Shown here piece by piece: positions 1-5,171 of a DNA stretch of 10,056 nt; positions within the stretch are counted from its first letter, which is position 1, and each line of letters opens with the position of its first letter. The notes beneath the pieces were generated by a model. That model was given only the letters and a program-made list of their open reading frames with translations. It searched no databases and was not told the DNA's origin. Origin of the DNA: an uncultured Clostridia bacterium (GTDB lineage Bacteria; Bacillota; Clostridia; TANB77; CAG-508); contig CALXPX010000039.1 in assembly GCA_944390305.1 (NCBI GenBank), positions 1-10,056 of the forward strand. The letters are read 5' to 3'. The position numbers and the translations under genes are program-made.

Positions 1-164
1 AAATAGCAATTATCGTTGGACCAGAAGGAGGACTTAGTGAAGAAGAAGTATTAAACCTTATAAATAATGGGGCAAAAGTAGCATCACTTGGAAAAAGAAT
101 ACTAAGAACAGAAACAGCACCTATTGCTATTTTAAGCATGATAATATATGAATATGACTTATAA
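1..164 (+). CDS. rsmE: RsmE, 16S rRNA m3U1498 methyltransferase (3' end only)
   Basis: Partial gene entering from the left edge; the reading frame begins at base 3 and gives 53 residues before TAA at 162-164. The fragment carries the two signatures of the SPOUT trefoil-knot methyltransferase RsmE: GPEGG followed by acidic residues (about residues 7-15 of the fragment) and LGKRILRTETA near the C-terminus, which form the S-adenosylmethionine pocket. By family knowledge the enzyme methylates N3 of U1498 in 16S rRNA within the assembled 30S subunit. The fragment ends normally just after the knot, so the gene is probably intact beyond the window. The next gene's Shine-Dalgarno site overlaps its stop codon, so the two are probably co-transcribed. 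Assignment is secure although only the last quarter or so of the protein is visible. Confidence 0.93.
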   Translation, partial: IAIIVGPEGGLSEEEVLNLINNGAKVASLGKRILRTETAPIAILSMIIYEYDL

Positions 165-177
165 GGAGGCAAATATG
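163..177 (+). promoter_or_regulatory. Ribosome binding site that fixes the start of the next gene
   Basis: AAGGAGG at 163-169 overlaps the rsmE stop codon and lies 5 bases before ATG at 175. An in-frame ATG also exists at 148, but it lies inside rsmE with no ribosome site in front, so 175 is the better start. Confidence 0.85.
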
Positions 178-840
178 AGAAAAAAGCAAGAAAAAGAAAA
201 TATATCAGAAGAAAAAGAAGAAAAAAATAAAGATATAAAAGATATTAAAAACGAAGAAAAAAGCACTAATAAAAATAAAAACGAAAAAAAAAAAAAACTA
301 AAAAAAAAAGAAAAAAATAATATAGAAGAAATAAAAGCAGAAGAAAATGAAGATATAGATAAAAAAGTAAACAAAGAAAATAATGAAATAAATGAAGAAA
401 AACTAGATAAGATAAAAGATGAAATAAAAAAGACTAAAAAAGAAATAAAAAATAGTCAAAAAAACAAAAAAGTAAGAAAAGATATTTTAAGGAATATCTT
501 AATTGCGATTATTGTTACAGTATATTTCTTATTTATTAATTTAGGAGTAAAATCAATACCCGTTACAGAATATATACTAGATTTAAAAACATTTTCTATT
601 TTTGCTATAATTATTTCTATTATAATATTTGAGAGAGCGTATAAAAAAGATGAAAATTACTTAGCAATCCATGGAATAGAGATGATATTAGTTGGAATCG
701 AAACATTAGTATTACTTCAGCTATATTCAGTAGAAAGTAAATATTTTTATTATATATTATTAGGAATAACATTAGGAATGATAGTATACTACTTAATAAA
801 ATCATTAGTAATTTATATAAAAAGCAGAATTAAAAAATAA
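175..840 (+). CDS. Membrane protein with long Lys/Glu-rich cytoplasmic head and four C-terminal helices
   Basis: 221 residues from ATG 175. Residues 1-102 are almost entirely Lys, Glu, Asn, Asp and Ile, with no hydrophobic stretch; they should be disordered or helical/coiled-coil (an Ile/Leu-spaced, Lys/Glu-rich section falls at about 73-95). Residues 104-124, 134-153, 164-184 and 190-215 are four hydrophobic segments, followed by a basic end (KSRIKK). Both termini are probably cytoplasmic, by the positive-inside rule. A conserved-looking patch, FERAYKKDENYLAIHGIE (about 152-169), sits between helices 2 and 3. I believe related four-helix proteins occur in uncultured clostridia, but no function is known to me. 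The gene contains A14 and A10 homopolymer runs (284-297, 300-309). It lies 10 bp after rsmE and 34 bp before the next gene, with no terminator, suggesting shared transcription. A real gene with unknown role. Confidence 0.8.
   Translation: MRKKQEKENISEEKEEKNKDIKDIKNEEKSTNKNKNEKKKKLKKKEKNNIEEIKAEENEDIDKKVNKENNEINEEKLDKIKDEIKKTKKEIKNSQKNKKVRKDILRNILIAIIVTVYFLFINLGVKSIPVTEYILDLKTFSIFAIIISIIIFERAYKKDENYLAIHGIEMILVGIETLVLLQLYSVESKYFYYILLGITLGMIVYYLIKSLVIYIKSRIKK
284..309 (+). repeat. Poly-A tracts (A14 and A10) inside a coding region
   Basis: Fourteen consecutive A at 284-297, then CT, then ten consecutive A at 300-309, encoding Lys4-Leu-Lys3 within the charged head of the four-helix membrane protein. 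Runs this long are prone to polymerase slippage. As written, the frame is open through both runs. Confidence 0.9.
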
Positions 841-874
841 AATATAATTAATTATAGATAAAAAAGGAGAAAAA

Positions 875-2713
875 ATGATTTTAACTGAAAGCCAAAGAAA
901 TACTATACCAAATAATGAAGAAAAAAGTATATCATCAAGCTCAGATTTAGTATTAGTACATAAGACAAATTATGCACCTGAAGGAGGAATAATAAAAAGC
1001 TCAAAAGATTCGGATGTTTTCTTTGAATCTAAATTAATAATAGGCAATAAAGAATATGATATAAGATATCCTTCTGCTAGAGAAACTATTCACTTTGCTG
1101 TAAATGGAGAAGTAACTTCACATGTTATGGGTAACTTTGATGATAGAAAATATGCCATTATTATTCCTTTTGATAAAATGGACAAAGATAATCTAGCAGG
1201 AGGACTTTTATCAGATACATGGTCAGAAAGAAGTGTACAAATTCCACAAGGAAGTTATATACTTTGTCCAAAAGCAGAAATGGAACAAATAGAAAATCAA
1301 AATAGAGATGTGAATGTAGTTGGATATGAAGGTAGAAGCGTAGATGGATATGCAAATATGTTTTTAAGCTTTTTAGGATATAAAGTTGAAAATATAGGTG
1401 AATATGCTTGGACAAATAGTAAAGATAATGAAGATGCAAAAAATATATATTTGCAAAATGGACTATATAGTAGTAGACATACAGGTTCTGATTGGGATGT
1501 AAGAGATAAATTAAATCAATCTATAGACTATATAGAAGCTGCACTAGAATATGCAAGAAAAAATAATATAATAGAAAATTATCAAGACTTTAAATCATTT
1601 CGTCTAAGATTAATAACGAAATTAATGAGACCATCATATGACATTGGAAAGTATAGTTTGGATATAATTATGGGAGATCCTAAGAAAAAGGAGGCCTTTT
1701 ATAAAAGAATCGAAAATATGTCTCATAGAAAAATACCAGAGGAAACTAAGAAAAAATGGGATGAAATATATGCAAATAAGCCTAATGCTTGGTTACTAGA
1801 TGAGGAAAAATATTATGAAATGTTTTCTAAAGAAGTAATAAATTTTTGCACACAAGATCAGCTTGAAAAAATTATAAATCAATATTTAGAAGAATATCAA
1901 AATTTAAAGAAAGAATATAAAGATTTACCAGAAGAAGAAAAAAAAGTATCATTAGAAGAATTTTGTAGAAAATTTGAACTATTAGAAGTAGATTTAAATG
2001 AGAACGAAGAATTATATAAATTTTTTATGCAAAAGTTAAGTGAAAATGGAATAGAAATAAATCAAGATACTCAATTAGAAAATAATGAAACAATAGCCAG
2101 GGTATTAACTAGAAAAATAGATAGAGAATATAAAGATAATGTTATTTTAGGGAAAACAATAGAAGAATTAACAAATGAGGAAAAAGAAAGATTTTCTGAA
2201 ATGCTTCAAGGACTAAAAATTGCAAAAGATCATAAATCAATATATGTACCAACAGGAACAAGCACATTTTCAATGGATACTTTTGAATTTGAAACAGTAG
2301 AAGAACCAGGAAAATATTCACCTGAAATAGAAATTTATGGATTAGATATTTCAAGTATTGCTAAAAGACTTGAAGGAAACAAACATTTTATAGATGCATC
2401 TGATAGTTTAGGAAAAATATTTAAAACAGATTTTTTGCCAATGCAAAAAGAGGAAACAGTGAGTGAGTATATAGATAGAATGCAATCAAGTTTGGAACTA
2501 ATATATAGATACACAAATGGAGAAGAAATTGAATTTAATGATTTAGGACTTGAAGAAAAGCAGTTAGAAAATATAAAAGAATTAATAACAAGTGGAAAGA
2601 CTCCAATTCATTTTGAAAGAACAGAAAAAGCAATAATAGATGCTACTAAAGGACAAATAACTCAAACACAAGAATTAGAAAATGGAGATAAACCATCACA
2701 AGAAGAAAGGTAA
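875..2713 (+). CDS. Conserved-looking soluble protein of unknown function, 612 aa
   Basis: ATG 875 is preceded by AAAGGAG (863-869). No signal peptide or membrane segment is seen, so it is probably cytosolic. The N-terminal 180 residues look like a compact globular domain: LVLVHKTNYAP (25-35), a strand/turn block RETIHFAVNGEVTSHVMGNF (69-88), KYAIIIPFDKM (92-102), QIPQGSYILCPKAE (122-135) and GYEGRSVDGYANMFLSFLGY (150-169). Residues 210-260 are helical and basic. Residues 310-450 are rich in Glu/Lys helices, with a possible coiled coil at about 328-350. The end (595-612) is polar. I do not recognise the family with confidence, though I have an impression of similar N-terminal domains in uncultured Firmicutes. 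The LVHKT...TIHFAVNG pattern is loosely like the LYHGT-type start of ADP-ribosyltransferase folds; this is speculation only. The next gene starts 4 bp downstream, suggesting translational coupling and a shared job. Confidence 0.8.
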   Translation: MILTESQRNTIPNNEEKSISSSSDLVLVHKTNYAPEGGIIKSSKDSDVFFESKLIIGNKEYDIRYPSARETIHFAVNGEVTSHVMGNFDDRKYAIIIPFDKMDKDNLAGGLLSDTWSERSVQIPQGSYILCPKAEMEQIENQNRDVNVVGYEGRSVDGYANMFLSFLGYKVENIGEYAWTNSKDNEDAKNIYLQNGLYSSRHTGSDWDVRDKLNQSIDYIEAALEYARKNNIIENYQDFKSFRLRLITKLMRPSYDIGKYSLDIIMGDPKKKEAFYKRIENMSHRKIPEETKKKWDEIYANKPNAWLLDEEKYYEMFSKEVINFCTQDQLEKIINQYLEEYQNLKKEYKDLPEEEKKVSLEEFCRKFELLEVDLNENEELYKFFMQKLSENGIEINQDTQLENNETIARVLTRKIDREYKDNVILGKTIEELTNEEKERFSEMLQGLKIAKDHKSIYVPTGTSTFSMDTFEFETVEEPGKYSPEIEIYGLDISSIAKRLEGNKHFIDASDSLGKIFKTDFLPMQKEETVSEYIDRMQSSLELIYRYTNGEEIEFNDLGLEEKQLENIKELITSGKTPIHFERTEKAIIDATKGQITQTQELENGDKPSQEER

Positions 2714-2717
2714 TTAA

Positions 2718-3173
2718 ATGGATAAAGAAACAAAAGAAGCATACCAAGAGGTATATATAATACTAAATAGTATTAAATTAGAATGTAGAAGCAAAATACC
2801 AAAGAATCTAATGAAGTTTATAGATGAAAATAGACAAAAAGAATATTTAAAGGAAATAGATATATCTAAAGATTTAAAAGATCAAAATCTAAAAGAAAAG
2901 ACTATTTCAATATTGGCAATAATATATTACTATTATCTCACAAAAGATGAAAAAGAAAAAAAAGAATTATATGAAACATTTTGCATAAACGATCAAAAAA
3001 TAGAAAAAGAAATAAAAGAGAAATATGATATTGAAAAAATATTTGATAAAAGGAAAGAAAAAAACAATCTGGATATAGAAAAAACGAATGAAGTATCATT
3101 AACTAAATATAATGATGAAAAAATTTTTAAAAAAATAATTAATAAATTAAAAAAAATATTAAAAATTAATTAA
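2718..3173 (+). CDS. Small Lys-rich protein of unknown function, 151 aa, coupled to the 612-aa gene
   Basis: ATG 2718 lies 4 bp after the previous stop; its ribosome site (AGAAAGG, 2704-2710) is inside the end of the upstream gene, so translation is probably coupled. The protein is all-helical in appearance, without signal peptide or membrane segment. Residues 26-43 (KIPKNLMKFIDENRQKEY) and 52-78 (containing NLKEKTISILAIIYYYYL) look like the structured core; residues 84-130 are charged; 132-151 form a strongly basic amphipathic helix (Lys at most exposed positions, Ile/Leu on one face). The core arrangement, a short helix ending in IPKNLMKFIDEN followed by an aliphatic helix, recurs in small hypothetical proteins of gut clostridia as far as I recall, but no function is known to me. 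The basic tail could bind membrane or nucleic acid; this is inference. It is the last gene before the remA promoter. Confidence 0.75.
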   Translation: MDKETKEAYQEVYIILNSIKLECRSKIPKNLMKFIDENRQKEYLKEIDISKDLKDQNLKEKTISILAIIYYYYLTKDEKEKKELYETFCINDQKIEKEIKEKYDIEKIFDKRKEKNNLDIEKTNEVSLTKYNDEKIFKKIINKLKKILKIN

Positions 3174-3191
3174 AGATTAATAAAAAAATAC

Positions 3192-3220
3192 TGGACTTAT
3201 ATTAAATTTTGTAGTAAAAT
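3192..3220 (+). promoter_or_regulatory. Sigma-A type promoter for remA-rpoZ-kinase
   Basis: TGGACT at 3192-3197 (4 of 6 to TTGACA) and TAAAAT at 3215-3220 (5 of 6 to TATAAT), separated by exactly 17 bases. It lies in the 74-bp gap after the 151-aa gene and 27 bases before the remA start, leaving a very short leader with the ribosome site. No operator repeat is evident around it. Confidence 0.7.
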
Positions 3221-3247
3221 AAAATATATTTATTTAGGAGGTATCCT

Positions 3248-3508
3248 ATGCAACTTATAAATATTGGTTTTGGAAATATTATATCTGCTGATAGAATAAT
3301 TGCTATTGTAAGTCCTGAATCAGCACCAATAAAAAGAATGATTCAAGACGGAAAAGAAAATGGAAATTTAATAGATGCTACATGTGGAAGAAAGACAAGA
3401 GCAGTACTTATTATGGATTCTGACCATATTATTTTGTCTGCAGTACAACCAGAAACGATATCAGGTAGACTATCTTCAGAAGTTGCAATAATAGATGAAA
3501 AGGAGTGA
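3248..3508 (+). CDS. remA: RemA family DNA-binding regulator (DUF370)
   Basis: 86 residues, close to the usual family length, from ATG 3248 with a near-perfect ribosome site AGGAGGT (3236-3242). The sequence is highly typical of RemA: INIGFGNIISADRI (4-17), VSPESAPIKRMIQDGKENG (21-39), LIDATCGRKTRAVLIMDSDH (41-60) and ILSAVQPETISGRLS (62-76). In Bacillus subtilis RemA forms rings that bind DNA and activates biofilm-matrix and osmoprotection genes. Arg16 here corresponds to the functionally important Arg18 of the B. subtilis protein, and Arg48/Lys49 to its Arg50/Arg51 pair. Its stop is TGA, the only TGA stop in the window. Its normal neighbour gmk is absent; rpoZ follows directly, 7 bp after the stop. 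In non-biofilm lineages the role of this protein is less clear. Confidence 0.95.
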   Translation: MQLINIGFGNIISADRIIAIVSPESAPIKRMIQDGKENGNLIDATCGRKTRAVLIMDSDHIILSAVQPETISGRLSSEVAIIDEKE

Positions 3509-3518
3509 TAAAGAAATG
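3500..3518 (+). promoter_or_regulatory. Ribosome binding site that fixes the rpoZ start
   Basis: AAGGAG at 3500-3505 runs up to the remA stop (TGA 3506-3508) and lies 10 bases before ATG 3516. An in-frame ATG at 3495 lies upstream of this site and within remA, so translation of rpoZ most likely begins at 3516. Confidence 0.8.
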
Positions 3519-3752
3519 CTAGTAAAGCCAACAGTACCAGAATTATTAAGATCTTCACATAAAAATAGATATAGCTTAGTAATAGGAACAGCTAAAAGAG
3601 CAAGACAAATATCAGATGGGAGTAAACCTATGACTGATGAAGAAGATACATCACCAGTTACTCTTGCTGCTGATGAAATAGAAGAAGGAAAAGTTGTTCT
3701 ATATGATGAAGAAGAATGGAAAAATAGAAGTAATATAAATAATCAAGAATAA
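3516..3752 (+). CDS. rpoZ: RNA polymerase omega subunit
   Basis: 78 residues from ATG 3516, in the usual size range for Firmicute omega. The omega signature is present: NRYSLVIGTAKRARQI (17-32), which packs against the beta-prime C-terminal tail, followed by a polar loop and LAADEIEEGKV (50-60), which matches the conserved ALxEI/AxxEIxxGKV region. Omega helps assemble and stabilise the RNA polymerase core. It sits 7 bp after remA, as part of the same transcript, and 19 bp before the NMP-kinase-like gene. In many Firmicutes rpoZ is preceded by gmk and followed by coaBC and priA; neither arrangement is seen here. Assignment is firm; only the start is a choice between 3495 and 3516. Confidence 0.93.
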   Translation: MLVKPTVPELLRSSHKNRYSLVIGTAKRARQISDGSKPMTDEEDTSPVTLAADEIEEGKVVLYDEEEWKNRSNINNQE

Positions 3753-3771
3753 ATAAGAAAATGAGGGGAAA

Positions 3772-4335
3772 ATGGAGAAAAAACATATAATATCTTTAGC
3801 CGGAGATCTCGCTAGTGGAAAAGGAGAGACCTCCAAAATTTTAACCGAAAAACTTGGGTATGGCATATATAGAAATGGGCAATATTTTAGAGAACTTGCA
3901 AAAAGCATGAATATGAGTGTTACTGAATTTAACATTTATGTTGAGAATCATCCAGAAATAGATAGAAAAATAGAAAATAGTGCTGCAGAATATGCCAAAT
4001 CACATGATAACTTTATTATTGATGCAAGGCTTGGATGGTATGCTGTGCCTGAATCATTTAAGGTATATTTAAAGGTAGATATAGATATTGCTGCTAAAAG
4101 AGCTTTTTTAGATGCTGAAAGAAAAGATACAGAAAATTTTAATACTATAGAAGAGCAAAAAGAAGATATGATAAAAAGGTTCAAATTAGAAAATGAAAGA
4201 TATTATAAATTATATAACGTAAGAAAAGAAAATTTAGAAAATTATGACTTAGTTGTAGATACGAGCAATATATCTCCAGCTGATGTTGCTGAAAAGATAA
4301 TAACAGAATATAAAAAATGGTTAAATGAAAAATAG
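3772..4335 (+). CDS. Cytidylate-kinase-like P-loop nucleoside monophosphate kinase
   Basis: 187 residues from ATG 3772; GAGGGG (3763-3768) lies unusually close, 3 bases before the start. Family features seen: a P-loop GDLASGKGETS (11-21), an NMP-binding helix region YRNGQYFRELAKSMNMSV (33-50), a PEIDRKIE segment (61-68), the strand plus acidic/basic pair FIIDARLGWY (81-90), a lid-like Lys/Arg/Glu-rich section (110-140), and DLVVDTSNISPADVAEKI (159-176), which closely resembles the C-terminal strand-helix of CMP kinases. This fits the cytidylate-kinase-like group seen in archaea and diverse bacteria rather than classical Gmk or Cmk. The likely reaction is phosphate transfer from ATP to CMP/dCMP, but substrate specificity cannot be read with certainty. 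The P-loop has Gly then Glu after the lysine, like the GKGT of adenylate kinase but with Glu replacing Thr. It ends the remA operon, just before a terminator. Confidence 0.82.
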   Translation: MEKKHIISLAGDLASGKGETSKILTEKLGYGIYRNGQYFRELAKSMNMSVTEFNIYVENHPEIDRKIENSAAEYAKSHDNFIIDARLGWYAVPESFKVYLKVDIDIAAKRAFLDAERKDTENFNTIEEQKEDMIKRFKLENERYYKLYNVRKENLENYDLVVDTSNISPADVAEKIITEYKKWLNEK

Positions 4336-4345
4336 TTAAATAAAC

Positions 4346-4386
4346 AAATAGGGGGATTCATTTTATGAAAACCTCTATTTTTGTTT
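4346..4386 (+). terminator. Intrinsic terminator of the remA-rpoZ-kinase operon
   Basis: Outer stem AAATAGGGG (4346-4354) pairs with CCTCTATTT (4372-4380) with one G-T wobble. A small internal loop (GA opposite AA) leads into an inner stem TTCAT (4357-4361)/ATGAA (4365-4369) with a TTT loop. The 3' arm runs into a T-rich tail (TTTTTGTTT ending at 4386). It lies 10 bases past the kinase stop. It is the only convincing GC-containing hairpin with a T tail in the window. Confidence 0.82.
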
Positions 4387-4413
4387 ACAAAATTATAAAA
4401 TAAAGGAGAAAAA

Positions 4414-5049
4414 ATGAAAATAGAAGAAATTGAAATAAACAGTATAAAATATCCATACCTTCTTTCTCAAATTCCAAATCCACCAAGGAAAATATATGTA
4501 ATTGGAAATAAAGAAATATTAAGAGAAAGAAGCATAGCTATAGTAGGATCTAGAGAATGTTCAGAATATGGAAAAAAGATTAGTATAGAATTGTCATATA
4601 ACCTGGCTAAAAACAATATAATTACAGTAAGTGGACTGGCCAGAGGAATTGATACATATTGCCACAAAGGAACAATAGAAGCAAAAGGTAGGACAATTGC
4701 GGTAGTAGCTCATGGATTAGACATGATATATCCAAATGAAAATAAAAGCTTAGCAAAAGAAATATTAAAATTTGGTGGAGCAATTGTATCAGAATATGAA
4801 ATCGGAGTAAAACCACAAAAATGGCACTTCCCTGCAAGAAATAGAATAATAAGTGGTTTAGCAGAATCAGTGGTAGTTATAGAAGCAAAAGAGAAAAGTG
4901 GGGCATTAATTACGGCAGATTTTGCGTTAGAACAAGGCAGAGAAGTATATGCAGTACCGGGAAATATAAACTCGCTAACTTCGGATGGAACAAATAATTT
5001 AATAAAACAAGGAGCAAATCTACTTAAAGATTATACTGAACTTATATAA
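4414..5049 (+). CDS. dprA: DprA/Smf DNA-processing protein, minimal Rossmann-core form
   Basis: 211 residues from ATG 4414, with AAAGGAG (4402-4408) five bases upstream. The DprA core is complete: IAIVGSRECSEYGKK (41-55), TVSGLARGIDTYCHKGTI (71-88), TIAVVAHGLDMIYPNEN (94-110), a GGAIVSEY segment (121-128), HFPARNRIISGLAESVVVIEA (138-158), SGALITADFALEQGREVYAVPG (162-183) and the S.GTNNLIKQGA end (190-201). By family knowledge DprA binds incoming single-stranded DNA and loads RecA during natural transformation. Typical DprA is about 280-370 residues, with an N-terminal SAM-like domain and a C-terminal winged helix; both are missing here, leaving just the DNA-binding fold. No obvious sigma-A promoter was found between the preceding terminator and the start. 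topA, a common DprA neighbour, is not adjacent. Confidence 0.93.
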   Translation: MKIEEIEINSIKYPYLLSQIPNPPRKIYVIGNKEILRERSIAIVGSRECSEYGKKISIELSYNLAKNNIITVSGLARGIDTYCHKGTIEAKGRTIAVVAHGLDMIYPNENKSLAKEILKFGGAIVSEYEIGVKPQKWHFPARNRIISGLAESVVVIEAKEKSGALITADFALEQGREVYAVPGNINSLTSDGTNNLIKQGANLLKDYTELI

Positions 5050-5106
5050 ATTAAATAATTTAAGAAAAATTTAAGATTTGTAATATTAAAATTATTGGTC
5101 AAAAGA

Positions 5107-5135
5107 TTGTATTATTTATAATTTTGTAATATAAT
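5107..5135 (+). promoter_or_regulatory. Sigma-A promoter for the class A PBP gene
   Basis: TTGTAT at 5107-5112 (4 of 6 to TTGACA) and a perfect TATAAT at 5130-5135, spaced by 17 bases, inside the 122-bp gap between dprA and the PBP gene. Transcription would begin near 5142, leaving a leader of about 30 bases that contains the ribosome site AAGGAGG (5158-5164). The dprA-proximal part of the gap is plain AT-rich sequence with no convincing terminator. Confidence 0.8.
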
Positions 5136-5171
5136 TATTTCATGAGTAGTTTTGTCTAAGGAGGAAATTAA

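Noticed and set aside
148..174. Earlier ATG start for the four-helix membrane protein
   Set aside because: It lies within rsmE with no ribosome site, while ATG 175 has an ideal AAGGAGG at correct spacing.
3495..3515. Earlier ATG start for rpoZ overlapping remA
   Set aside because: The ribosome site AAGGAG lies downstream of this ATG and upstream of ATG 3516, and omega subunits normally start shortly before the Lys-Pro-Thr/Ser segment.
4384..4399. TTTACA and TATAAA as a promoter for dprA
   Set aside because: The two elements are only 4 bases apart rather than about 17, and no -35-like element lies at proper distance from TATAAA.
5050..5106. Possible terminator after dprA (TTAAATAATTTAA palindrome and repeated AATTTAAG)
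   Set aside because: The palindrome has a one-base centre so cannot form a hairpin loop, has no GC pairs, and no T tail follows. The AATTTAAG copies are direct, not inverted, repeats.
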